Assembly: GCA_944321525.1 (NCBI GenBank)
Contig: CALULQ010000001.1
Coordinates: 62,001 to 126,000 of the forward strand
Direction of reading: 5' to 3'
DNA: 64,000 nucleotides
Source: an uncultured Paraprevotella sp.
Lineage (GTDB): Bacteria > Bacteroidota > Bacteroidia > Bacteroidales > Bacteroidaceae
The notes below the pieces were generated by a model. That model saw nothing but the letters and a program-made list of their open reading frames with translations, ran no database searches and was not told the origin of the DNA. Position 1 is the first letter of the stretch. Each line of letters starts with the position of its first letter. A program made the position numbers and the translations under genes. Positions 15,184-23,461 of this stretch are shown piece after piece.

Positions 15184-15317
15184 ATAAGAGGACATGAAAT
15201 GTGCTTTTATTTTCATGCCCGAGGCGCCGCCTATTTTATTTAAAGATAGTGCAAGTCGAGAGGAATGCAAAATAAGGGGACATGAAATGTGCTCTTATTT
15301 TCATACCCGAGGCGCCA
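15154..15317 (-). repeat. 88-bp tandem repeat carrying a promoter, two units
   Basis: Two units with an exact 88-bp period (15154-15241 and 15242-about 15317) share AAAGATAGTGCAAGTCGAGA, then GGAATGCAAAATAAG, GACATGAAATGTGC and CCGAGGCGCC. The same family, in opposite orientation and with the same 88-bp period, is at 44539-44705. Unit 1 has the full TATCTTTG promoter element; unit 2 has TATCTTTA. Confidence 0.9.
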
Positions 15318-15328
15318 TCGTTTCCCCG

Positions 15329-15385
15329 TCCGTTCCATCGGATTTGGAATCCGAGGGTGCTAAATATGAGGATTTTCAATCCGGG
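15329..15385 (+). repeat. Third dispersed repeat family, copy a
   Basis: The block contains CCATCGGATTTGGAATCCGA and, after a short gap, AATATGAGGATTTTCAATCC. Closely related blocks lie at 15522-15566 (same strand) and 36014-36073 (opposite strand). Confidence 0.6.
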
Positions 15386-15521
15386 AAAAAACTTCTTCCT
15401 ATTTTATTCTCCGACAGCAGAGACAAGCCGTGGCAGAGGAACGTGGACTTGGTTGGGGAATGTACGGGAAGGCGGAATCATTGCTTTCCTTTCCTCTCCA
15501 TTCCATCGTTCTTCGTTCCCT

Positions 15522-15566
15522 CCATTCCCTCGGATTTGCACCTGAATATGAGGTTTCTCAATCCGA
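15522..15566 (+). repeat. Third dispersed repeat family, copy b
   Basis: CCATTCCCTCGGATTTGCAC is followed by GAATATGAGGTTTCTCAATC, an imperfect copy of the block at 15329-15385, about 190 bp further on. Confidence 0.6.
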
Positions 15567-15894
15567 CAGAAGCAAATCCTGTTTATTGGCAAATAGCTGA
15601 GGTTTCGTTGCACAATCATCAAGGCACAGACCTTTATATCCAACTGCGGCGGATTACAAGCCCAAGGAACGAGGGCAGCAACGGGGCGGACGTCTATGGT
15701 TTACCCCATGGAAGAGTATGTCTTTTCGGGCTGAAAATCCTCATAGTCAGTACTTTTAGATGGTATGACCGAGATGGCGAGGCACGGAAATGCCCTTTTT
15801 CGGGTGTTTCTTCCGGAAAATATGTAAGGATCTTTGCGCAGTTCGCGTTTTTGTTTGCCGGAAAGGGTGACGGCGGTGTCCGCAGTAGCGCAGC

Positions 15895-15956
15895 GTACTT
15901 TGCGGAAAGTATTCGAGTACTCTGCGGCAAGTACTCAAGTACTCTCCGCAAAGTAC
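15895..15956 (+). repeat. Dispersed palindromic repeat, copy 2 (three units)
   Basis: Three units with a 22-nt period are present: GTACTTTGCGGAAAGTAT, GTACTCTGCGGCAAGTAC and GTACTCTCCGCAAAGTAC, separated by TCGA and TCAA. GTGTCCGCAG lies upstream and TTTTCCGCATGG downstream, matching the outer arms of other copies. This copy shows that unit number varies. Confidence 0.9.
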
Positions 15957-16138
15957 TTTTCTGTTTTCCGCATGGGCTTTTCTGTCCTTCCGCTTGCCCC
16001 GTCCCGTTTCGTCTGCTTTTTTCTTGTGGCGTCCCGCCGGATGGGGTTGTGTCCTGTGTGGCCGGATTCGTTCTGCTCCTTATCGCGGCTCGCGGACGGA
16101 CACCAAGACCCGTGGGGTGGTGTGGCGGCCGTGGGAGG

Positions 16139-17968
16139 TCAGTGCTCCTGGCCCAGGTTTTCGTGTATGATTTTGGCTTTGGCCGGCCCGATTTCGGCGG
16201 CGATTTCTTCCAGTGAGGCTTCGCGGATGCGCTTCACGCTCTTGAACTTTTTCAGGAGCTGCGTTTTGGTCTTTTCCCCTATGCCTTTGATGCTGTCCAG
16301 GGCCGATGCAGTCTGGTGTTTGCTGCGCTTGTCGCGGTGGAAGGTGATGGCGAAGCGGTGCACCTCGTCCTGTATCTGCGTCATGAGGCGGAACACGGCG
16401 CTGTCGGTCTTCATCCCAACGACGATGGGCGGGAAGCCGAAGAGCAGTTCGTTGGTGCGGTGGCGGTCGTCTTTGGCCAGTCCGGCGATGGGGATGCGCA
16501 GTCCGAGTTCGTCCTCTACCACCTCGCGCACCACCTCCATCTGCCCGCGTCCGCCGTCGGTGATGATGAGGTCGGGCAGTTCGCCACCTTCTTCCATGAT
16601 GCGCGAATAGCGGCGGCGCACCACCTCCTTCATCGAAGCATAATCGTCCGGTCCCACCACGGTCTTGATGTTATATTTGCGGTAGTCCTGCTTGCTGGGC
16701 TTGCATTTCACGAACACCACGCAAGCCGCCACGGCGTCCGTCCCGGATATGTTCGAGTTGTCGAAGCATTCGATGCGCATGGGCATCTTTTCAATGTGCA
16801 AAGCCTCCTGGATTTCCTTCATCAGGCGCACGCTTTTCTGCTCCGGATTGAGCTTTTCGGCCTGTTTTAGCCGGTCGAGTTTGTACTGCTTCACGTTGAG
16901 GATGGAAAGCTCCAAGAGCTTCTTCTTGTCGCCGCGCTGGGGGACGGTGAAGGTGATGCCGTCCATCTCCACGTCGATGGGGAAAGGCACGATGATTTCC
17001 TTGGATTGGCTCTTGTAGCGTTCCCGCATCTCGGCGATGCCGAGGGCCAGCAGGTCTTCCCGGCTTTCGTTCATCCGCGTCTTGTATTCGAACGTGAAAG
17101 CCTGGTTGATGCTTCCGTTGGTGACGTGAAGGTAGTTGATGTAGGCCGAGTTTCCGTCGGTCTCGATGGCGAAAACGTCGATGTTGTGGAGCACGTTGCT
17201 GACCACCTCGCTCCGGCTGCGGTAGTTTTCCAGCAAATCGAACCTCCGCTTGATGGCCTGTGCCTCTTCGAAGCGCATTTCCGCGGCCAGCGCCTGCATT
17301 TCCCGTAGCATGTTGCGGCTGATTTCGGCCGTGTTTCCTTTCAGGATTTCCTTGGCCTCCTGGATGGATTGGAGGTAATCTTCGTGGCTTTGTGCGCCGA
17401 TGCACGGGCCCTTGCAGTTCTTGATGTGGTATTCCAGGCAGACGTTGAACTTGCCCGCGGCGATGTTTTCGGGCGTGAGGGCCAGATGGCAGGTGCGGAG
17501 CGGGTAGAGGTTCTTGATGAGCTCGAGCAAGGCGTTCAGCGTGGGAACGTGGCTGTAGGGCCCGAAGTAGGTGGAACCGTTGCGCACGATGTTCCTCGTC
17601 TTGAAGATGCGGGGAAAGTATTCGTTCGTCACGCAGATGGAAGGATAGGTCTTGTCGTCCTTCAACAACACGTTGTAGTGGGGCTTGTAGCGCTTGATGA
17701 GGTTGTTCTCCAGCAGGAGCGCGTCTTCTTCCGTGTTCACCACGACATACTTGATGTCTCTGATCTTGCTCACCAGCATGGCGGTCTTCCGGCTTTGGTG
17801 GTCTTTGCTGAAATAGGAATAGACGCGGCGTTTCAGGTTCTTGGCCTTTCCTACGTAGATGATGGTTCCTTCGTCGTCCAGATACTGGTAGCATCCGGGA
17901 CTGTCGGGCAGGTTGAGGACTATGCCTTTCAGATATGCGTCCAGCTTTTCCTTTTCTTCGGGTGTCAT
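16139..17968 (-). CDS. uvrC: UvrABC excinuclease subunit C
   Basis: This 609-residue protein makes the dual incisions in nucleotide excision repair. The GIY-YIG nuclease is at residues 15-95 (SPGCYQYLDDEGTIIYVGKA), the UVR motif around 200-240 (LREMQALAAEMRFEEAQAIK), the RNase H-like 5' nuclease in the middle (IECFDNSNISGTDAVAACVV and PDLIITDGGRGQM), and the C-terminal HhH pair (LDSIKGIGEKTKTQLLKKFK and IREASLEEIAAEIGPAKAKI). I start it at MTPEEKEK (ATG at 17968) rather than 11 codons upstream, because the alignment of the family begins there. It is downstream of apt, with a hairpin between them. Confidence 0.97.
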   Translation of the reverse strand: MTPEEKEKLDAYLKGIVLNLPDSPGCYQYLDDEGTIIYVGKAKNLKRRVYSYFSKDHQSRKTAMLVSKIRDIKYVVVNTEEDALLLENNLIKRYKPHYNVLLKDDKTYPSICVTNEYFPRIFKTRNIVRNGSTYFGPYSHVPTLNALLELIKNLYPLRTCHLALTPENIAAGKFNVCLEYHIKNCKGPCIGAQSHEDYLQSIQEAKEILKGNTAEISRNMLREMQALAAEMRFEEAQAIKRRFDLLENYRSRSEVVSNVLHNIDVFAIETDGNSAYINYLHVTNGSINQAFTFEYKTRMNESREDLLALGIAEMRERYKSQSKEIIVPFPIDVEMDGITFTVPQRGDKKKLLELSILNVKQYKLDRLKQAEKLNPEQKSVRLMKEIQEALHIEKMPMRIECFDNSNISGTDAVAACVVFVKCKPSKQDYRKYNIKTVVGPDDYASMKEVVRRRYSRIMEEGGELPDLIITDGGRGQMEVVREVVEDELGLRIPIAGLAKDDRHRTNELLFGFPPIVVGMKTDSAVFRLMTQIQDEVHRFAITFHRDKRSKHQTASALDSIKGIGEKTKTQLLKKFKSVKRIREASLEEIAAEIGPAKAKIIHENLGQEH

Positions 17969-17993
17969 AGCGTGTGTTGTGGAATATAAGAAA

Positions 17994-18021
17994 GGGGACA
18001 ACGCGCGATGCCGTTGTCCCC
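17994..18021 (-). terminator. Hairpin between apt and uvrC
   Basis: GGGGACAAC/GTTGTCCCC arms (17994-18002 and 18013-18021) form a perfect 9-bp stem just after the apt stop. On the minus strand it is followed by TTTCTTATATTCC, a weak T-tract, so it may partially terminate apt transcripts before uvrC. Confidence 0.6.
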
Positions 18022-18037
18022 TCCGTTTTGTTTGTGC

Positions 18038-18568
18038 TTAAATGCGGATGAGCGTGCTGATTTCCGTGTCGTCGTCGAACACCTCGCGTCCGTTGAGTCC
18101 CTCTCCGGTCAGTTCGATGATGAAGTTGATGTAGACGTGGGCCGGATTGAACTTCTTCACCAGGTTGTAGGCCGCCTTCATCGAACCGCCCGTGGCGAGC
18201 AGGTCGTCGTGGATGAGCACCACGTCCTTCTCGTCGATGGCGTCTTTGTGAATCTCTATCGTGTCCTTGCCATACTCTTTCATGTAGCTTTCCTGCAGGG
18301 TCTCGGCGGGGAGCTTGCCGGGCTTGCGGCACATGACGAAGCCTGCGCCCAACTTGACGGCGAGGGCGGCCCCCACGACGAATCCGCGCGACTCTATGCC
18401 CACCACCTTGGTGATGCCTTTGTCCTTGTAGATGTCGTAGAGTTCGTTGACCATGATCTTCATGCACTTCGCACTCTTGAAGAGCGTCGTGACGTCCTTG
18501 AACTGGATTCCCGGGATGGGAAAGTCGGGAATGTTCCGCAGGTTTTTCAGCAATGTTGGATTGTTCAT
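18038..18568 (-). CDS. apt: Adenine phosphoribosyltransferase
   Basis: This 176-residue purine salvage enzyme makes AMP from adenine and PRPP. It shows FPIPGIQFKDVTTLF near the N-terminus, the flexible-loop region RKPGKLPAETLQESY near residue 80, and the PRPP-binding loop VVLIHDDLLATGGSMKAA near residue 120. Length and order of motifs are standard. It lies 61 bp downstream of mnmG, with a parS-like palindrome in the gap, and is followed by a hairpin and uvrC. Confidence 0.97.
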   Translation of the reverse strand: MNNPTLLKNLRNIPDFPIPGIQFKDVTTLFKSAKCMKIMVNELYDIYKDKGITKVVGIESRGFVVGAALAVKLGAGFVMCRKPGKLPAETLQESYMKEYGKDTIEIHKDAIDEKDVVLIHDDLLATGGSMKAAYNLVKKFNPAHVYINFIIELTGEGLNGREVFDDDTEISTLIRI

Positions 18569-18601
18569 AACCAGTAGTTTATCTGTTCATAATTTAAGTT
18601 T

Positions 18602-18617
18602 TGTTTCACGTGAAACG
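18602..18617. promoter_or_regulatory. parS-like ParB-binding site
   Basis: TGTTTCACGTGAAACG contains the perfect 14-bp palindrome GTTTCACGTGAAAC and differs from the widely conserved parS consensus TGTTTCACGTGAAACA only at the last base. It sits in the 61-bp gap between mnmG and apt. ParB (Spo0J) nucleates at such sites to segregate chromosomes; parS sites cluster near the replication origin, and mnmG (gidA) is often an origin-region gene. No parA, parB or dnaA gene is in the window. Confidence 0.75.
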
Positions 18618-18629
18618 TAGGCCCTCCGC

Positions 18630-20501
18630 TCACCGTCCCAGCAACACGAGGAGCACATTGATGTCGCTGGGCGAAACCCCGGGGATGCGGCCGGCTTGGG
18701 CCAGCGTTTCCGGGTTGATGCGTTCCAGCTTCTGGCGCGCTTCGGTGGAGAGCGAGTTCATGTTCTTGTAGTCGAACCTGCCCTTGATCTTGATGCTCTC
18801 CAAGCGTTGCATCTTGTCGGCAATCACTCTTTCGCGGGCGATGTAGCCGTCGTATTTCATCAACACTTCGGCTGCCTCGATGATTTCTTCCTTCCGGTCG
18901 GTGAGGGTGGAGAGCAATGCCTTCAGCGGTGCTATGTGCTCCGCGATGTTCTTCACCGTAACCTGCGGGCGGTTGATCAGGTCGAAGAGTTTGCATCCGT
19001 ATTTCAGCGGCGTCGTGCCCAGCGCTTCGAGTCCGGGATTGATGAGCGCGGGCTTTAAGGAAAAGCCTTTGCAGAAATCCACGATGCGACCGATGGCTTC
19101 CTTCTTCGTGGTCCAATGCTCATAGCGTTCCCGCGTGGCCAATCCTAATTCGTAGGAACGGCTGGTGAGGCGCGCGTCTGCATCGTCCTGTCTCAAGAGA
19201 ATGCGGTATTCGGCACGCGAGGTGAACATGCGGTAAGGTTCGTCCACGCCCTTCGTGACCAGGTCGTCGATGAGAACGCCGATATAGGATTCGTCGCGGT
19301 GCATGACGAACGGTTCGCTTCCCGCGCACTTCAAGGCGGCATTGATGCCGGCCACGATGCCTTGGCCGCCGGCTTCTTCGTATCCCGTCGTTCCGTTGAC
19401 TTGGCCTGCCATGAAAAGGCCCGGCAAAATCTTCGATTCTAACGAGTGCTTCAGTTGCGTGGGGTCGAAGTAGTCGTACTCTATGGCATAGCCCGGCCGA
19501 TAGATATACATGTCGCGGAAAGCGGGGATTTTTTTCAACGCCGCAATCTGGACGTGGAGGGGAAGGCTCGATGAAAAGCCGTTCAAATAAAACTCTTGGG
19601 TGTTTTCGCCTTCCGGTTCCAGGAAGAGCTGGTGTTGGTCGCGTTCGGGAAAGGTGACCAGCTTGGTTTCGATGCTGGGGCAGTAGCGCGGCCCTATGCT
19701 TCGGATTTGTCCGTTGTAGAGGGGAGAATCGGGCAATCCGCTCCGAAGCACTTCATGCACTTCCGGATTGGTGAAGCATGTCCAGCAGGGCAGTTGCTTC
19801 AGTTGCCGGTCGCGCCCCATGAAAGAAAACTTATGGTAGTCGTGTTCGCCTTCTTGTATTTCCAGTTCGTCGAAATGAATGCTTCTGCCGTCGATGCGCA
19901 CCGGAGTTCCTGTTTTCATCCTCCCGTAGGTGATGCCATGCCGGGCGATGGATTCGGTGAGATGGTACGCTGCCGGTTCGGCCACCCGCCCGCCGGGCAG
20001 TTGTGTGCGTCCGATGTGCATCAGTCCATTCAGGAACGTCCCGGCGGTCAGTACGACGCAACGGGCTTTTATGTCGAGGTCGAAATAAGTGCGCACTCCG
20101 GCCACTTCCCCGCGCTCCACCAATATTTCCTTTACCTGGTCTTGCCAGATGTGGAGGTTGGGCGTGTTCTCCAGCACTTCGCGCCATGCCCAGATGAATT
20201 TCCCCCTGTCGCATTGGGCGCGGGGGCTCCACATGGCCGGCCCTTTCGAGCGGTTGAGCATGCGGAACTGGATGGCGGTGCGGTCGGTCACGATTCCCAT
20301 GAATCCGCCCAGGGCGTCAATCTCTCTCACGATTTGTCCTTTGGCGATTCCGCCCACGGCCGGGTTGCAGCTCATTTGCCCGATCTTGTTCATGTCCATG
20401 GTGATGAGGCAGGTTTGTGCGCCCATGTTGGCCGCGGCCGCTGCCGCTTCGCAGCCGGCATGTCCTCCGCCGACGACAATCACATCATAATCAAACTTCA
20501 T
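18630..20501 (-). CDS. mnmG: tRNA uridine 5-carboxymethylaminomethyl modification enzyme MnmG
   Basis: This 623-residue FAD protein, together with MnmE, modifies U34 of several tRNAs. The dinucleotide-binding motif VVGGGHAGCEAAAAAANMG is at residues 9-27. Other family marks are CNPAVGGIAKGQIVREIDAL near 47, GTFLNGLMHIG near 153, and AGQVNGTTGYEEAGGQGIVA near 370. The C-terminal helical domain ends RIPGVSPSDINVLLVLLGR, as in the family. It is the first gene of the mnmG-apt-uvrC group and diverges from the fumarate reductase operon. Confidence 0.98.
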   Translation of the reverse strand: MKFDYDVIVVGGGHAGCEAAAAAANMGAQTCLITMDMNKIGQMSCNPAVGGIAKGQIVREIDALGGFMGIVTDRTAIQFRMLNRSKGPAMWSPRAQCDRGKFIWAWREVLENTPNLHIWQDQVKEILVERGEVAGVRTYFDLDIKARCVVLTAGTFLNGLMHIGRTQLPGGRVAEPAAYHLTESIARHGITYGRMKTGTPVRIDGRSIHFDELEIQEGEHDYHKFSFMGRDRQLKQLPCWTCFTNPEVHEVLRSGLPDSPLYNGQIRSIGPRYCPSIETKLVTFPERDQHQLFLEPEGENTQEFYLNGFSSSLPLHVQIAALKKIPAFRDMYIYRPGYAIEYDYFDPTQLKHSLESKILPGLFMAGQVNGTTGYEEAGGQGIVAGINAALKCAGSEPFVMHRDESYIGVLIDDLVTKGVDEPYRMFTSRAEYRILLRQDDADARLTSRSYELGLATRERYEHWTTKKEAIGRIVDFCKGFSLKPALINPGLEALGTTPLKYGCKLFDLINRPQVTVKNIAEHIAPLKALLSTLTDRKEEIIEAAEVLMKYDGYIARERVIADKMQRLESIKIKGRFDYKNMNSLSTEARQKLERINPETLAQAGRIPGVSPSDINVLLVLLGR

Positions 20502-20523
20502 TTCAATCTCTGTTTTGCTGTTA

Positions 20524-20531
20524 CAAAAGTA
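20524..20531 (-). promoter_or_regulatory. -7 element of mnmG
   Basis: The minus strand reads TACTTTTG, a TAnnTTTG match, 23 nt upstream of the mnmG ATG. No good -33 TTTG is seen at 19 nt. It is back-to-back with the fumarate reductase promoter. Confidence 0.45.
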
Positions 20532-20562
20532 GTGATTTTTAGTAATATAATTTAAGTATTTC

Positions 20563-20593
20563 TTTGTGTTATTCAGGATTTAGCGTAAATTTG
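20563..20593 (+). promoter_or_regulatory. Consensus promoter of the fumarate reductase operon
   Basis: TTTG (20563-20566), exactly 19 nt, then TAAATTTG (20586-20593) is a full match to the Bacteroidetes primary promoter. A leader of about 65-70 nt would precede the frdC ATG at 20667. Confidence 0.85.
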
Positions 20594-20666
20594 CAGAACC
20601 CATGAGGGTGGGAGAACAAAGGAATTCCTTTATATTATTTATTAAATATTTTAAATTCAATCATTT

Positions 20667-21404
20667 ATGTGGTTATGTGATTCATCTATTGGTAGGAAAG
20701 TCGTGATGTCGGTCACCGGTATTGCGCTTGTCCTGTTCTTGACGTTCCATGCGTCGATGAACATTGTGGCCTTGTTCTCAGCAGAAGGCTACAACATGAT
20801 TTGTGAATTCCTCGGCTCCAACTGGTATGCCGTAGCGGCTACGCTGGCGTTGGCCGCCTTGGTGGTCATTCACATCGTTTATGCCTTCTGGCTGACGATG
20901 CAGAACCGTAGGGCGCGCGGCAGCAACCGTTACGACGTGACGGCCCGGCCGGAGAAGGTAGAATGGGCTTCGCAGAACATGTTGGTGCTCGGCATCATCG
21001 TGGTGTTGGGTCTCTTGCTGCACTTGTTCAACTTCTGGTACAACATGATGTTCGCCGAGCTGGTGGGCAATCCCACAATGGGCGGTCTTGAAGCCACCGA
21101 TGGCTTCGGCTACATCGTGCAGACGTTCAGCTGCCCGGTCTACACCGTGCTGTACGTCATCTGGCTGCTGGCTTTGTGGTTCCACCTTACGCACGGTTTC
21201 TGGAGCGCCATCCAGACGCTGGGTTGGAACGGCAAGGTGTGGTTTAACCGTTGGAGGGTCATCGGTAACATCTACGTCACCATCGTGATCTTGATGTTCC
21301 TCGTAGTGGCATTGGCCTTCTCCTTCTGCCCCGGATGCATGGGCGGCGAGAGCGGACAGTTGATGATGTCGCAGCCGGCTTGCATCGAAGGCGTATGCTT
21401 CTAA
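20667..21404 (+). CDS. frdC: Fumarate reductase/succinate dehydrogenase cytochrome b subunit
   Basis: This 245-residue membrane anchor has five predicted transmembrane helices. Conserved His residues suited to bind two b-type hemes are in FLTFHASMN (helix I), VIHIVYAFW (helix II), LLHLFNFWYN (helix III) and LWFHLTHGFW (helix IV), resembling the diheme FrdC/SdhC of the Wolinella/Bacteroides type. It transfers electrons between menaquinol and the FrdAB head on the cytoplasmic side. The motif SSIGRKVVMSVTGIALVLFL at the N-terminus is typical. It is followed 38 nt later by frdA. In fermenting Bacteroidales this complex runs mainly as fumarate reductase making succinate. Confidence 0.95.
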   Translation: MWLCDSSIGRKVVMSVTGIALVLFLTFHASMNIVALFSAEGYNMICEFLGSNWYAVAATLALAALVVIHIVYAFWLTMQNRRARGSNRYDVTARPEKVEWASQNMLVLGIIVVLGLLLHLFNFWYNMMFAELVGNPTMGGLEATDGFGYIVQTFSCPVYTVLYVIWLLALWFHLTHGFWSAIQTLGWNGKVWFNRWRVIGNIYVTIVILMFLVVALAFSFCPGCMGGESGQLMMSQPACIEGVCF

Positions 21405-21442
21405 TTACAAACAATGACTACTATTAAATAAGGATACGAATT

Positions 21443-23425
21443 ATGGCAAAGATTATAGATTCCAGGATTCCGGAAGGGCCGGTGGCGGAGAAATGGACCA
21501 ATTACAAGGCACACCAGAAGTTGGTGAACCCGGCCAACAAGCGTCGTTTGGACATCATCGTGGTAGGTACGGGCTTGGCCGGTGCGTCGGCCGCTGCCTC
21601 GTTGGGCGAGATGGGTTTCAAGGTGTTCAACTTCTGTATTCAGGACTCGCCGCGCCGTGCGCACTCCATCGCCGCGCAGGGAGGTATCAACGCAGCCAAG
21701 AACTACCAGAACGACGGTGACTCGGTGTACCGCTTGTTTTATGATACGGTGAAGGGTGGCGACTATCGCGCCCGTGAAGCCAACGTGTACCGCTTGGCTG
21801 AAGTTTCCAACAACATTATCGACCAGTGCGTGGCGCAGGGCGTGCCTTTCGCCCGCGAATACGGCGGCATGCTGGCCAACCGTTCGTTCGGTGGCGCGCA
21901 GGTGTCCCGTACGTTCTACGCCAAGGGACAGACCGGACAGCAGCTGCTGCTGGGCGCTTATTCGGCCCTGAGCTGCCAGGTGAACGCCGGCACGGTGAAG
22001 CTCTTCACCCGTTATGAGATGATGGACTTGGTCATCATCGACGGCCGCGCCCGCGGTATCATCGCCCGCAACTTGGTTACCGGTAAACTGGAGCGTTTTG
22101 CCGCCCATGCCGTGGTCATCGCCACGGGCGGATACGGCAACACGTATTTCCTTTCCACCAACGCCATGGGCTGTAACTGCTCGGCTGCCATGCAGTGCTA
22201 CCGCAAGGGTGCTTACTTCGCCAACCCGGCATACGTGCAGATTCACCCGACCTGCATCCCCGTGCATGGCGACAAGCAGTCGAAGCTGACCTTGATGTCC
22301 GAGTCGTTGCGTAACGACGGCCGCATCTGGGTGCCGAAGAAGCTGGAAGACGCCAAGGCCCTGCAGGCCGGCACGAAGAAGGGCAGCGACATTCCGGAGG
22401 AAGACCGCGACTACTACTTGGAGCGCCGCTATCCGGCCTTCGGTAACCTCGTTCCCCGCGACGTGGCTTCCCGTGCTGCCAAGGAGCGTTGCGACAAAGG
22501 CTTCGGCGTGAACAATACCGGCCTGGCCGTGTTCCTCGACTTCTCGGAGAGCATCGAGCGCCTGGGCATCGACCAGGTGCTGCAACGCTACGGCAACCTC
22601 TTCGACATGTATGAGGAGATCACGGACGTGAACCCCGGCAAGCTGGCTAACGAAATCAATGGTGTGAAGTACTACAACCCGATGATGATCTATCCCGCCA
22701 TCCACTACACGATGGGCGGCATCTGGGTGGACTACGAACTGCAGACTTCCATCAAGGGCCTGTTCGCCATCGGCGAGTGCAACTTCTCCGACCACGGAGC
22801 GAACCGCCTCGGCGCATCGGCCTTGATGCAGGGCTTGGCCGACGGTTACTTCGTGCTGCCTTATACGATTCAGAACTACCTGGCCGACCAGATCACCGTG
22901 CCGCGCTTCTCCACAGACCTGCCCGAATTCGAGCAAGCCGAGAAGGAAGTGCGCGACCGCATCAATCACCTGATGGGCATCAAGGGCAAGGAATCTGTAG
23001 ACTCCATCCACAAGAAACTGGGCCACATCATGTGGGAATATGTAGGAATGGGCCGCACCGAGGAAGGACTGAAGAAGGCCCTGACGCTCTTGAAGGAAAT
23101 CCGCAAGGAGTTCGAGACGAACCTCTTCATCCCGGGCACGACGGAAGGCGTGAACGTGGAGCTGGAGAAGGCTTGGCGACTGAACGACTTCATCACCATG
23201 GGCGAACTCATCGCTTACGACGCGCTCAACCGCAACGAGTCGTGCGGCGGCCACTTCCGCGAGGAGTACCAGACGGAAGAAGGCGAGGCCAAGCGCGACG
23301 ACGAGAACTACTTCTACGTGTCGTGCTGGGAATACCAAGGATCCGACGACGTGCCGCCCGTGCTCTACAAGGAGCCGCTCGTGTACGAGGCTATCAAGGT
23401 GCAGACGCGTAACTACAAGAGCTAA
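21443..23425 (+). CDS. frdA: Fumarate reductase/succinate dehydrogenase flavoprotein subunit
   Basis: This 660-residue catalytic subunit interconverts fumarate and succinate. The FAD-binding motif [19 protein letters not shown] lies at residues 35-53, and the flavin-attachment region [18 protein letters not shown] follows near residue 72. [19 protein letters not shown] and the capping domain with [14 protein letters not shown] (near residue 272) are conserved, as is [20 protein letters not shown] near 440. It lies between the cytochrome b and the iron-sulfur subunits, 36 nt before frdB. The direction of the reaction in vivo is inferred from the lifestyle of the group. Confidence 0.97.
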   Translation: MAKIIDSRIPEGPVAEKWTNYKAHQKLVNPANKRRLDIIVVGTGLAGASAAASLGEMGFKVFNFCIQDSPRRAHSIAAQGGINAAKNYQNDGDSVYRLFYDTVKGGDYRAREANVYRLAEVSNNIIDQCVAQGVPFAREYGGMLANRSFGGAQVSRTFYAKGQTGQQLLLGAYSALSCQVNAGTVKLFTRYEMMDLVIIDGRARGIIARNLVTGKLERFAAHAVVIATGGYGNTYFLSTNAMGCNCSAAMQCYRKGAYFANPAYVQIHPTCIPVHGDKQSKLTLMSESLRNDGRIWVPKKLEDAKALQAGTKKGSDIPEEDRDYYLERRYPAFGNLVPRDVASRAAKERCDKGFGVNNTGLAVFLDFSESIERLGIDQVLQRYGNLFDMYEEITDVNPGKLANEINGVKYYNPMMIYPAIHYTMGGIWVDYELQTSIKGLFAIGECNFSDHGANRLGASALMQGLADGYFVLPYTIQNYLADQITVPRFSTDLPEFEQAEKEVRDRINHLMGIKGKESVDSIHKKLGHIMWEYVGMGRTEEGLKKALTLLKEIRKEFETNLFIPGTTEGVNVELEKAWRLNDFITMGELIAYDALNRNESCGGHFREEYQTEEGEAKRDDENYFYVSCWEYQGSDDVPPVLYKEPLVYEAIKVQTRNYKS

Positions 23426-23461
23426 AAAACGGTTTGTTCAACGATATTAAAGAAAACAACA

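Larger units (their letters stand above)
15057..16138. other. Repeat-rich intergenic region between uvrC and DUF418 gene
   Basis: This 1.08-kb stretch has no convincing gene. It carries two tandem 88-bp promoter-bearing units (15154-15317), at least two copies of a third short repeat (15329-15385 and 15522-15566) with a reversed partial copy near 15727-15746, and a three-unit copy of the palindromic repeat (15895-15956). The open frame spanning 15194-16216 runs through all these repeats and is considered spurious. Confidence 0.7.

Noticed and set aside
15194..16216. Plus-strand open frame of 340 codons between DUF418 and uvrC
   Set aside because: It runs through three different repeat families and into the antisense of uvrC; no start signal or domain.
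21401..23338. Minus-strand open frame of 645 codons over frdA
   Set aside because: Antisense shadow of frdA, with His/Val/Leu/Arg-rich sequence and no family.
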